A stretch of DNA of 33,356 nucleotides, from contig JBHPCA010000010.1 of the NCBI GenBank assembly GCA_042576225.1, positions 1-33,356 of the forward strand, read 5' to 3'. The notes under the pieces were generated by a model. It made no database searches. It was not told where the DNA came from and saw only the letters and a program-made list of their open reading frames with translations. Position numbers and translations under genes: made by a program. Shown piece after piece: positions 25,255 through 33,356 of this stretch (the stretch's first letter is position 1; each line of letters starts with the position of its first letter). This DNA is from GWF2-30-66 sp042576225. Its GTDB lineage: Bacteria; Babelota; Babeliae; Babelales; Vermiphilaceae.

Positions 25255-26361
25255 CTAAGCATTTTTGTCTTTTGATAAAACATTCTCAGAACGCCCCCAC
25301 CAAAGCGGACAAACACGAGGTTTATAATTTGGAAGCCCAATACGAGCAGTCTCCCACATCCTATGAACTTCCATAAAGGACTTGCTGTCATCATTGTATT
25401 TAATGCCAGCATCATCAATGATCTTTGCTTTGCGTTTCACATAATCTAAACTTTTTTTCGAACTCAAAATTATTTTCATATCTTCATCATAGTCTGTAAA
25501 ACTTCTAGAGCACTCCTTTGCCTCTTCCCATTCATCTTGAGATATATTCTTTTCTTTAGAATATAATTTCTCTTTCACATCTCGTATTATTTTTAGACCA
25601 TTCAAAACAGTATCTATTGGCTTTTCAACATAATCACTTAAATTTATTTGCTCTTTAGGATTATGGGTTCCCAATATATATGTTTCATATACCGGATTTC
25701 CTGCAATCTCTCTTACTTCCTCTAGCTCTTGTCTAGAAATATTCTCTTTATTTATTATTTTATTTCTTAGATTACTAATTTTTAATTTGCCATGCTCATG
25801 ATAATACTGCTGCTTCTTATCAAACTCTAACATTGATACAATATGCTCCCTCTCATTTTTTATTTCTTTGTCCTTTTCTTCTTCACCTGTATTGTGCAGC
25901 AACACTAATTTCAATTTCTTCCAAGAATCTACATCATCCAAATTATAGACGGTACTATTAAAAGTAACATGCCTCCTAACCATATCTTTACGAGAGAATT
26001 TCCCAGTCTCATTATTAACACTGTCTTGAGGAGGATTTTTAGACTCCGTCTTCTGAGGTATTAAAATTTCAGGCGTTACATTGGATTCCGAATTAGACCC
26101 ACTTCCATCTGGCTTTTCTGGCTTATCTTTAGAACCAAATAAAGAACTTCCCAAAGCACATAATGACACAAACAATAAAGCTGCAATAGAAACAACACCT
26201 ACAAACGCCAATGCTCCCTTTTTGGAGTATATCAATCTCCTTTGAGGCTTAGCTTTCTTTTTAAAAATACTTAAAAAGTTTATTGAATAAACTGTGTTAT
26301 AACTTAAAAACATAGAAAATAAAACAAATAAACTAATTGATCTAATCTTTGATATCTTCAT
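25255..26361 (-). CDS. Membrane-anchored hypothetical protein with long charged helical domain
   Basis: This 368-residue protein is not recognised. It has a signal peptide or first membrane segment (about residues 8-27), a basic loop (FKKKAKPQRR), a second membrane helix (about 50-75, AFVGVVSIAALLFVSLCAL) and a Pro/Ser/Asn-rich linker (77-120). A charged, mostly helical region runs to the end. Near residue 129 the segment RRHVTFNSTVYNL contains an RVxF-like match (Arg130 to Phe134) to the docking motif of eukaryotic protein phosphatase 1; this may be chance. The start has AGGGAT before the ATG. It is a single gene between cutA and ldh; a host-facing role is speculation. Confidence 0.72.
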   Translation of the reverse strand: MKISKIRSISLFVLFSMFLSYNTVYSINFLSIFKKKAKPQRRLIYSKKGALAFVGVVSIAALLFVSLCALGSSLFGSKDKPEKPDGSGSNSESNVTPEILIPQKTESKNPPQDSVNNETGKFSRKDMVRRHVTFNSTVYNLDDVDSWKKLKLVLLHNTGEEEKDKEIKNEREHIVSMLEFDKKQQYYHEHGKLKISNLRNKIINKENISRQELEEVREIAGNPVYETYILGTHNPKEQINLSDYVEKPIDTVLNGLKIIRDVKEKLYSKEKNISQDEWEEAKECSRSFTDYDEDMKIILSSKKSLDYVKRKAKIIDDAGIKYNDDSKSFMEVHRMWETARIGLPNYKPRVCPLWWGRSENVLSKDKNA

Positions 26362-26578
26362 ATTTTTATCCCTAAATAATTTTAAATAATCTATTATAAA
26401 TAACTTTTTTTAACTTTATTATTATTTTATATGTTTTATTATTTTTACGCAAAAGGCCTGAGAACAGAAGCTTTTCACTTTTTTCGATAAATATTTCGCT
26501 TGCATATTCAGGTTAAATATTATATATCCTCAAAAATAAGCCGATTATATTTGAAAGCAAGAACAAAATTTGTTAATT

Positions 26579-26602
26579 AGTTAATTAATTAAGAAATTAA
26601 CT
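26579..26602. other. Palindrome upstream of ldh
   Basis: AGTTAATT (26579-26586) and AATTAACT (26595-26602) are perfect inverted repeats with an 8-nt spacer, 20 nt before the GTG start. It could be an operator or a leader hairpin. The wider gap (26362-26578) holds a weak promoter candidate, TTGCAT (26500-26505) with TATATC (26523-26528). Confidence 0.35.
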
Positions 26603-26622
26603 AAAAAATATAAGGGGAAATA

Positions 26623-27531
26623 GTGAATCACACAAAAATAGCTGTTATCGGCGCAGGAGCTGTCGGCGCAACTACTGCATATGCGCTCATGCTCAGAAAC
26701 ATATCCGCTGAAATAATTTTGGTCGACATAGATGAAAAAAGATGCGAAGGAGAAATCTTAGACCTTTCTGATGCACTTTCTTTCAGCAGAGCCTCCAAAA
26801 TAACACGGGGAACCTTTGAAGATGCAAGAAACTCTAAAATCATAATAATTTGTGCAGGAGCTCGACAAAAACCTGGACAAACAAGAGAAGAACTTCTTGC
26901 AATAAATAAAAAAGTCGTCACCTCAGTTATGCAAAGCCTAAAACCAATAAACCCTAACGCCATAATCATAGTAGTAACAAACCCTGTAGACATCACAACG
27001 TATTATGCACAACAAGTATCTGACCTACCTAAAAACCAAATATTTGGCACCGGCACTTTTTTAGACACCCAACGTATAAGAAGATTAGTCTCCCAAACTC
27101 TGGACATTGCAGACCAATCTGTACATGCTTATGCACTGGGCGAACATGGGGATACCCAATTTGCTGCATGGTCATCTGCAACAATTGCAGGGCGACCACT
27201 ACTTGATTTTCCACAAATAAATAGAAATATTTTAGATAACTTCTCAGAAACTGCCAAACAAAAAGCATATGAAATAATCAAATGTAAAGGCGCTACCTTT
27301 TTTGGAATCGCTGCATGCGTCTCTGCCATGTGCGAAAACATACTCTTTGACAGAAAGTACGTAATGCCACTTTCTGTCTATCTAGAAAACTTTGATGTGT
27401 GCATGAGCATGCCTGCAATATTGGGAATCAGTGGGATAGAAAGAGTTATACAGATTCCTCTGAATTTCGACGAACAAGAAATGCTCAAAATCTCTGGAAA
27501 AAAGTTAAGAAATATCATAGAGAAAGATTAA
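26623..27531 (+). CDS. ldh: L-lactate dehydrogenase
   Basis: NAD-dependent oxidoreductase interconverting pyruvate and L-lactate, the last step of lactic fermentation. The 302-residue protein has the Rossmann motif GAGAVG (10-15) and NAD-specific Asp35. The catalytic set is Arg88, Asp148, Arg151 and His175 (in GEHGDT). Substrate choice favours LDH over malate dehydrogenase: the specificity residue is Gln82 (in ARQKPGQTR), where malate dehydrogenase has Arg, and Thr225 lies in the KGAT segment. The start is GTG with AAGGGG upstream. It is monocistronic with a terminator at 27534. It suggests NADH recycling by fermentation in an organism of limited metabolism. Confidence 0.9.
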   Translation: MNHTKIAVIGAGAVGATTAYALMLRNISAEIILVDIDEKRCEGEILDLSDALSFSRASKITRGTFEDARNSKIIIICAGARQKPGQTREELLAINKKVVTSVMQSLKPINPNAIIIVVTNPVDITTYYAQQVSDLPKNQIFGTGTFLDTQRIRRLVSQTLDIADQSVHAYALGEHGDTQFAAWSSATIAGRPLLDFPQINRNILDNFSETAKQKAYEIIKCKGATFFGIAACVSAMCENILFDRKYVMPLSVYLENFDVCMSMPAILGISGIERVIQIPLNFDEQEMLKISGKKLRNIIEKD

Positions 27532-27533
27532 AA

Positions 27534-27564
27534 AAGGTAGGCTTCCTACCAAGAAACCTACCTT
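27534..27564. terminator. Bidirectional terminator with two alternative hairpins (ldh / WD40 gene)
   Basis: AAGGTAGG (27534-27541) can pair with CCTACCTT (27557-27564). GGTAGG (27536-27541) can instead pair with CCTACC at 27545-27550 across a 3-nt loop. On the minus strand the stem runs into a T6 tract, a good terminator for the WD40 gene ending at 27575. On the plus strand it follows the ldh stop. Confidence 0.7.
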
Positions 27565-27574
27565 CAAATTCAAT

Positions 27575-28297
27575 TTATTTTTTGCAAAATATCTTAACGT
27601 CTGAAAAATTCTTCTTTTCCTTAATTTGTTTTTTTAATTTGTTCTTAAAATACTTAATGTCCTTGCTTTCCAGATATAGGCTAAATACTACTAAATTAAC
27701 CTGTTTCGTATGTCCATTAAGAACTCTGCAATAACCTTTTTCTTTTTCTTCCTTTGATAGATCCCACACTCTAATTGTTTTATCACTAGAGCCAGTAACC
27801 ATCTCATTGCTGTTTGTCGGGTGAAACCTCACTACGTTAATATTTCCCGTGTGACCTTTAAGAACTCTGATAAAACCTTTTTCACCTTCTTTCTTTGATT
27901 GATCAAACACTTTAATTGTATTATTAATAACAAGAAACGCCTTGTTGCTTATCGAGTCCAAGCTCTTGAGAAACTTTTTAGTATGAACCTTAAGAACTTC
28001 AACGCACTCTTTCCCTTTTTCCTTTGATAGATCCCACCCTCTAATTGTTTTATCAGACAAGGAAACAAGCTTATTGTTGTTTGTAGGGTGAAACATCATT
28101 GAATAAACCCGACCATTATGGCCTTTAAGAACTCTAATACACTCTTTCCCTTTTTCCTTTGATAAATCCCAAACTCTAATTGTTTTATCATCAGAATAGG
28201 AAGCTAGATATCTTTTTTGCATACAGTTTGAAGACAAAAAAGAAAGTGTACCTGCAAGTAAAATACCTATTTTGGTTAATTGATTAATTTTGAACAT
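27575..28297 (-). CDS. Exported WD40 repeat protein, short paralog (four repeats)
   Basis: The 240-residue protein has a signal peptide (MFKINQLTKIGILLAGTLSFLSSNC) followed by MQKRYLAS and four WD40 repeats. The first and fourth are good (TIRVWDLSKE ... LKGH). The second lost a residue (SLSDKTIRGWDL) and its GH became VHT; the third is degraded (INNTIKVFDQS). Four blades cannot close a normal propeller, so it would need to dimerise or may be decaying. The 5' leader, signal peptide and C-terminal tail (LKKQIKEKKNFSDVKIF) are nearly identical to those of the eight-repeat gene upstream, so the two arose by tandem duplication. The site GGAG lies 5 nt before the ATG. Confidence 0.82.
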   Translation of the reverse strand: MFKINQLTKIGILLAGTLSFLSSNCMQKRYLASYSDDKTIRVWDLSKEKGKECIRVLKGHNGRVYSMMFHPTNNNKLVSLSDKTIRGWDLSKEKGKECVEVLKVHTKKFLKSLDSISNKAFLVINNTIKVFDQSKKEGEKGFIRVLKGHTGNINVVRFHPTNSNEMVTGSSDKTIRVWDLSKEEKEKGYCRVLNGHTKQVNLVVFSLYLESKDIKYFKNKLKKQIKEKKNFSDVKIFCKK

Positions 28298-28361
28298 TGT
28301 AACTCCATTTAGTTATATGGTTATTAAAATTTTTTGCTATTGATTTACCACCATAGCCAAT

Positions 28362-29666
28362 TTATTCTTTAAAAAATATCTTAACGTCTGAAAAATTCTT
28401 CTTTTCCTTAATTTGTTTTTTTAAGTTATCTAAGAAATCTTTGATGTCTTTGGTCTCAAGACATGGACTAAATACTACTGAACAAACAGAATCCGTATGG
28501 CCCCTAAGAACTCTGCAATAACCTTTTTCTTCTTTTTTCTTTGATAGATCCCACACTCTAATTGTTCCATCATAAGAACAAGAAACTAGCTTGTTGCTGT
28601 TTATCGGGTGAAATATTACTAAATTAACCCAATCCGTATGGCCCCTAAGAACTCTGCAATAACCTTTTTCTTTCTTCGATAGATCCCACACTATAACTGT
28701 CCTATCTTTAGACCCAGAACAAGAGACTAGCTTGTTGCTGTTTGTCGGGTGAAATATTACTGACCTAACCGAACCCGTATGCCCCTCAAGAACTCTGCAA
28801 TAACCTTTTTCTTTTTCTTTCTTCGATAGATCCCACACTCTAATTGTATAATCATCAGAACAAGAAACTATCTTGTTGCTGTTTGTCAGGTGAAATATTA
28901 CTAAATTAACCCAATCCGTATGGCCCCAAAGAACTCTGCAATAACCTTTTTCTTCTTTTTTCTTCGATAGGTCCCACACTCTAATTGTTTTATCTCTAGA
29001 ACAAGAAACTAGCTTGTTGCTGTTTGTCGGGTGAAATAATACTGAGACAACAGGACTCGTATGGCCTTCAAGAACTCTGCAATAACCTTTTTCTTTTTCT
29101 TTCTTCGATAGATCCCAGACTCTTACTGTTTCATCATTAGACGCAGAAGCAAGGATGTTGGGGTTTGTTGGGTGAAATAATACTGACCAAACACCACTCG
29201 TATGGCCTTTAAGAACTCTGCAATAACCTTTTTCTTTTTCTTTCTTCGATAGATCCCACACTCTAATTGTATTATCACCAGAACAAGAAACTAGCTTGTT
29301 GCTGTTTGTCGGGTGAAATAATACTGAGACAACACAATTCGTATGGCCTTCAAGAACTCTGCAATAACCTTTTTCTTTTTCTTTCTTCGATAGATCCCAC
29401 ACTATAATTGTTTCATCTATAGAACAAGAAACTAGCTTGTTGCTGTTTGTCGGGTGAAATAATACTGAGACAACACAACTCGTATGGCCTTTAAGAACTC
29501 TGCAATAGCCTTTTTCTTTTTCTTTCTTCGATAGATCCCACACTCTAATTGTATCATCCCAAGAACAAGAAGCAAGGTAGCGTTTTTTCATGCCATTTGA
29601 AGACAAGAAAGAAAGCATACCTGCAAATAAAACAACTGCTTTGGTTAATTGATTAATTTTGAACAT
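28362..29666 (-). CDS. Exported WD40 repeat protein, long paralog (eight repeats)
   Basis: The 434-residue protein has a signal peptide (MFKINQLTKAVVLFAGMLSFLSSNG) followed by MKKRYLAS and eight WD40 repeats of about 46 residues. Each reads like KLVSCS-D-TIRVWDLSKKEKEK, GYCRVL-GHT, then SVLFHPTNSN. The C-terminal tail is ETKDIKDFLDNLKKQ ... FSDVKIFFKE. Eight repeats allow a closed eight-blade propeller. Repeats are nearly identical in protein and DNA, indicating very recent blade duplication. The linker GYCRVL carries a cysteine in every blade, and most blades add another in VSCS. It is probably a secreted protein-binding platform. It lies upstream of its four-repeat paralog; both have the same GGAG ribosome site. 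Confidence 0.87.
   Translation of the reverse strand: MFKINQLTKAVVLFAGMLSFLSSNGMKKRYLASCSWDDTIRVWDLSKKEKEKGYCRVLKGHTSCVVSVLFHPTNSNKLVSCSIDETIIVWDLSKKEKEKGYCRVLEGHTNCVVSVLFHPTNSNKLVSCSGDNTIRVWDLSKKEKEKGYCRVLKGHTSGVWSVLFHPTNPNILASASNDETVRVWDLSKKEKEKGYCRVLEGHTSPVVSVLFHPTNSNKLVSCSRDKTIRVWDLSKKKEEKGYCRVLWGHTDWVNLVIFHLTNSNKIVSCSDDYTIRVWDLSKKEKEKGYCRVLEGHTGSVRSVIFHPTNSNKLVSCSGSKDRTVIVWDLSKKEKGYCRVLRGHTDWVNLVIFHPINSNKLVSCSYDGTIRVWDLSKKKEEKGYCRVLRGHTDSVCSVVFSPCLETKDIKDFLDNLKKQIKEKKNFSDVKIFFKE
28490..29590. repeat. Tandem DNA repeats encoding WD40 blades
   Basis: A unit of about 140 bp is repeated eight times with high identity. Recurring blocks include AAGAACTCTGCAATAACC, TTCTTCGATAGATCCCACAC and AGCTTGTTGCTGTTTGTCGG. 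Such repeats favour slippage and unequal recombination, so copy number may differ between strains and may be misassembled from short reads. Confidence 0.85.
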
Positions 29667-29913
29667 TGTAACTCCATTTATTAAAAAGTTATAAAAAATT
29701 CATCTTATTTATATTTTACCAAAAAATAACAAAAACGCAAGGAAAACTTGCCAAACTGTCAATAAGTTGCTGCTGGGAAAGCCCGATAAAGCCTTCTAAT
29801 CGCAACATTTGGATTTTATGGCTTTTTAGCTCGTCTTTGAAGGCTTTCCAACTCGTCCTACACGCAATACAACCATATTGTCAGACTTCATGACGTCTTT
29901 CACAGCGTTTTTG

Positions 29914-31264
29914 ACATCTGCAAGGCTTATTTGTGCAAGCTGTGCGGCACGATTATCAAAATAGTTGCGAGGTAGGTCATATTTGTCTAAAAACAAGAAT
30001 GTATTGGCGATTTTTTTGTTAGTTTCAAAATTGTCTTTGAGAGAATTAGCGATAGCACGTTTTGCTAAATCAAACTCTTGTTCTGTGATCGAATCTGCGG
30101 CACTATCTATCGTCTGTTTTATTGCTTTCTCAGCATCATGTAATTTATCTAAGGAAACTATGGTTCGCACAATAGCCATGCCCGGTTGCTTGCCAGACCT
30201 TGCAATTGATGAACCTGCAATAGTATAGAACATACCAGTTTTTTCACGCAACTCAAATAACCGAGAATGCATAGCACCCAATACGCCGCCGCCAAAAATT
30301 TGGTCGAATAATAAAAACTTGTCGAAATCTTTGTTTTTTCTGGCTATAGAAAGCGCTGCTAAACTGAGTACAACCTGATCTCTGTTCATGTAATAATCTA
30401 CATAATCAACATTTGCCATTTTTGCAAAATCTATCGCAGGGAATTCTATCTCTTTTACTTGGGGGCCAGACCAGCCTGCAAACTTCTTTTCCAGAACTTT
30501 TTGTAAATCGTAGCCTGATAGGTCACCGACTATAGCAAGCTTTGCTCCATAAGGTGAAATATATTTCTCATGGAACTTTTTGAGATCTTTTCGTCTTATT
30601 TTTTTAATAGTCTCTTTAGTCCCAAGTAAATTTTTTCTATACGGGTGATTGTGATAAATTTTTTCTTTAGTCAATTGCCCCGCAACACTTGCCGGATCAT
30701 CCCAAAAATTTTTAATATCCACAAGCAGTTGTTCGCGAACCTTTTCTACTTCTTTTTTAGCAAACGCAGGCCTGCTTAAAATTTCCTCCAAAATTTCAAG
30801 ACCTTTTGGCAAATCAGAACTTAACATGCTCATTGAAATAACACCGGGCGAAATACTTAGTGACATGCCACGCCGTTCTATCTCTTGGGCAAGTTCTACA
30901 GCAGAATAATTTTTTGTGCCTTCTGACATAACACTGGTTAAGAAATTATACAGCCCTTGCATGTTGTCCAGATCATAAAAATGTTTTGCCCTGAGTTCTA
31001 AAATTAAATTTATTTTGGGCGTGTTTGGGTTATTGTGATATAAAACTTTTACGCCATTAGGCAACTCAAGAGTTTCTGCTTTTGGAAAATCAAACGTAAC
31101 CGCATCTTTTACCTCAACAGTATTGGCATATTTTGGGGGCTCTAATGGTGTTTGCCTTACTCTAGAATACAAAATATTCTTATCTTCCTGATCAGATAAT
31201 TCTTGTAGTTCTTTAAATGCTTTTTTGTCACTTTCTGCCAATGGAAAAACAACTCCTTGATGCA
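29914..31264. repeat. Long direct repeat in the M16 gene, copy A
   Basis: These 1351 bp appear identical to 31489-32839 (offset 1575 bp) wherever I compared them. On the left, similarity continues to 29906 with one mismatch (G at 29913 against A at 31488). On the right it ends after TGCA. The period is a multiple of three, so the frame is kept between copies. Confidence 0.88.
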
Positions 31265-31488
31265 TAACAGATCTTCTGAAGTATTTTGCCAAAAATTCTC
31301 GTAACTCATCAGAAAATTTATCTGTAAATTTATTTAAAAAAGTAAACGGATAATTTTCATCACCAACAGCCAAATAGCTTTTGCCTATATCGTAACCCTG
31401 ACTTTGAATGTCTTCTAATTTTGAGAAGTAGGACATTTTCGTTTGCTTAATTGCTCTTTCTAGCTCATCCTCTTGCACACCGTTTTTA

Positions 31489-32839
31489 ACATCTGCAAGG
31501 CTTATTTGTGCAAGCTGTGCGGCACGATTATCAAAATAGTTGCGAGGTAGGTCATATTTGTCTAAAAACAAGAATGTATTGGCGATTTTTTTGTTAGTTT
31601 CAAAATTGTCTTTGAGAGAATTAGCGATAGCACGTTTTGCTAAATCAAACTCTTGTTCTGTGATCGAATCTGCGGCACTATCTATCGTCTGTTTTATTGC
31701 TTTCTCAGCATCATGTAATTTATCTAAGGAAACTATGGTTCGCACAATAGCCATGCCCGGTTGCTTGCCAGACCTTGCAATTGATGAACCTGCAATAGTA
31801 TAGAACATACCAGTTTTTTCACGCAACTCAAATAACCGAGAATGCATAGCACCCAATACGCCGCCGCCAAAAATTTGGTCGAATAATAAAAACTTGTCGA
31901 AATCTTTGTTTTTTCTGGCTATAGAAAGCGCTGCTAAACTGAGTACAACCTGATCTCTGTTCATGTAATAATCTACATAATCAACATTTGCCATTTTTGC
32001 AAAATCTATCGCAGGGAATTCTATCTCTTTTACTTGGGGGCCAGACCAGCCTGCAAACTTCTTTTCCAGAACTTTTTGTAAATCGTAGCCTGATAGGTCA
32101 CCGACTATAGCAAGCTTTGCTCCATAAGGTGAAATATATTTCTCATGGAACTTTTTGAGATCTTTTCGTCTTATTTTTTTAATAGTCTCTTTAGTCCCAA
32201 GTAAATTTTTTCTATACGGGTGATTGTGATAAATTTTTTCTTTAGTCAATTGCCCCGCAACACTTGCCGGATCATCCCAAAAATTTTTAATATCCACAAG
32301 CAGTTGTTCGCGAACCTTTTCTACTTCTTTTTTAGCAAACGCAGGCCTGCTTAAAATTTCCTCCAAAATTTCAAGACCTTTTGGCAAATCAGAACTTAAC
32401 ATGCTCATTGAAATAACACCGGGCGAAATACTTAGTGACATGCCACGCCGTTCTATCTCTTGGGCAAGTTCTACAGCAGAATAATTTTTTGTGCCTTCTG
32501 ACATAACACTGGTTAAGAAATTATACAGCCCTTGCATGTTGTCCAGATCATAAAAATGTTTTGCCCTGAGTTCTAAAATTAAATTTATTTTGGGCGTGTT
32601 TGGGTTATTGTGATATAAAACTTTTACGCCATTAGGCAACTCAAGAGTTTCTGCTTTTGGAAAATCAAACGTAACCGCATCTTTTACCTCAACAGTATTG
32701 GCATATTTTGGGGGCTCTAATGGTGTTTGCCTTACTCTAGAATACAAAATATTCTTATCTTCCTGATCAGATAATTCTTGTAGTTCTTTAAATGCTTTTT
32801 TGTCACTTTCTGCCAATGGAAAAACAACTCCTTGATGCA
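31489..32839. repeat. Long direct repeat in the M16 gene, copy B
   Basis: This is the second copy of the 1351-bp repeat. Its right end is joined to the truncated N-terminal M16 domain at a TGCA that is also present at the end of copy A, so the deletion joint has microhomology. The unique 224 bp between the copies (31265-31488) encode the end of the first M16_C domain. Confidence 0.88.
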
Positions 32840-33356
32840 AGAAGATCTTTCCCTCTAACATTATACAAATCTTGCTTGTGCCCAATAATCGGATAATGGT
32901 ATGGATGATCTGGAAAAATAAGCGTCAACATCTCAAAAACAAGATGCCGGGTATAATCATCCCTATACATCTTCATCTCCTGTATAACTGCTTTCATTTC
33001 TGAATTGAGATGATCATCTTTAAACGCACAATTTGTCATGCATTCTGCCATTATTGGAAACGCCTCTTTCCAATGCTGTGTTGGCAAATTAAAAAGATAG
33101 CCAGTATAATCGTAAGACGTAAACGCATTACTTGTTCCAGAAAGTTTATGCATAGTCGCATTAATATCCATCTCTGACAACTTATCCGTCCCCTTGAACA
33201 CCATATGCTCAATAAGATGCGCTATGCCCTTCTCTCCGGTTTTTTCATCTTTTGATCCAACGTTATAGAAAACCTGCATAGAAACTTTTGGTATATTGTG
33301 CACCTCTCTAACCAAAACCGTCATCCCATTAGAAAGCACTCTTTTTTGTACATACG
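32803..33356 (-). pseudogene. M16 peptidase, catalytic N-terminal domain, truncated and cut by window end
   Basis: The reading frame runs in from beyond 33356 (YVQKRVLSNGMTVLVREV), so the start and any signal peptide lie outside the window. It has the M16 zinc motif HLIEH (in GIAHLIEHMVFKGT) and the downstream glutamate segment NSEMKAVIQEMKMYRDD. It then continues through HPYHYPIIGHKQDLYNVRGKDL as in active family members. After KDLLA the frame enters the repeated block out of register and stops at 32803. The rest of the first half (M16_C) is missing here. M16 proteases of this type are periplasmic or membrane-bound zinc endopeptidases. As assembled, the catalytic domain would be made as a short, probably unstable fragment. 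Confidence 0.75.

Larger units (their letters stand above)
29826..32885 (-). pseudogene. M16 peptidase, duplicated C-terminal half, out of frame with its N-terminus
   Basis: One frame is open for 1019 codons but has no credible start. Its first 16 codons are the shifted frame of the preceding M16 domain. It contains two copies of the inactive second M16 half (residues about 17-467 and 542-992: ETLELPNGVKVLYHNN ... LVDIKNFWDDPASVAG ... NMVVLRVGR at the end). The copies are separated by about 75 residues that appear to be the end of the first M16_C domain (GVQEDELERAIKQ ... YFRRSVM). Neither copy has HxxEH. In related two-part M16 proteases this half follows an active N-terminal half in one chain. 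Here the active half ends out of frame at 32803. The gene is therefore probably broken, or the region is misassembled. Confidence 0.7.

Noticed and set aside
24868..25376. Plus-strand frames opposite cutA and the gene at 25255
   Set aside because: These are shadows of the real minus-strand genes; composition is not protein-like and there is no ribosome site.
28490..29590. CRISPR-like array
   Set aside because: The regular repeats are in-frame WD40 blades inside one reading frame, and there are no spacers.
32861..32885. ATG starts for the 1019-codon M16 frame
   Set aside because: They lie inside the catalytic domain read in another frame and have no ribosome site, so they are by-products of the rearrangement.

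Overview
The window is AT-rich, gene-dense bacterial DNA. It encodes an OmpA/Pal-type lipoprotein, so the cell has an outer membrane. It carries a reduced core gene set (tyrS, valS, gatB, ruvA, mnmE, ybeY, an RNase E/G gene, ldh, tRNA-Gly) and many small or medium signal-peptide proteins without recognisable function. Three WD40 proteins are predicted to be exported. This mix fits a host-dependent bacterium of the Candidatus Dependentiae (TM6/Babeliae) type. That assignment is inference from gene style; no rRNA is present.

Layout. 1-268 is a repeat element with long terminal inverted repeats, cut by the window edge; a second element with the same ends lies at 23084-23308. 347-2762 (minus) is one operon: an M50-like membrane protein that has lost its HExxH zinc site, tyrS, and a small secreted protein. 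2964-5300 is a TMTC-like membrane/TPR protein. 5433-8811 holds valS followed by two small exported proteins, ending at a strong terminator. 8865-10635 carries ybeY and a seven-blade WD40 protein, closed by a 21-bp-stem bidirectional terminator. 10708-11424 (minus) is an unknown secreted protein. 11582-13037 is a zinc/manganese-type ABC ATPase plus permease, with a palindrome over its predicted -10 box. 13048-14394 (minus) is an AGCS amino-acid/sodium symporter. 14692-15633 is a secreted beta-rich protein. 15637-16266 (minus) is ruvA. 16470-16544 is tRNA-Gly(GCC). 16716-18810 is a khpB/jag-like gene followed by mnmE, which is the usual bacterial order. 18880-19626 (minus) is the OmpA-family lipoprotein. 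19817-22910 has RNase G/E and gatB. 23456-25155 has a CapA-like metallophosphoesterase, a 64-residue protein and cutA. 25255-26361 (minus) is an unknown membrane-anchored protein. 26623-27531 is L-lactate dehydrogenase. 27575-29666 (minus) holds two paralogous WD40 proteins with four and eight repeats. 29826 to the window end (minus) is a rearranged M16 metallopeptidase gene.

The observations most worth pursuing are these. The M16 gene carries a tandem duplication of period 1575 bp (1351 bp seen as identical) together with a deletion, so the catalytic domain is out of frame with the rest. A C-terminal tail is shared by four otherwise different exported proteins. The WD40 paralogs appear to evolve by gaining and losing blades. 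The S2P-like protein looks catalytically dead. The inverted-repeat element has conserved ends and unrelated interiors. Housekeeping genes supply translation (tRNA charging, amidation, tRNA modification), RNA turnover and Holliday-junction repair. The exported proteins are the likely host-facing part. No complete new defence or mobile system was found.
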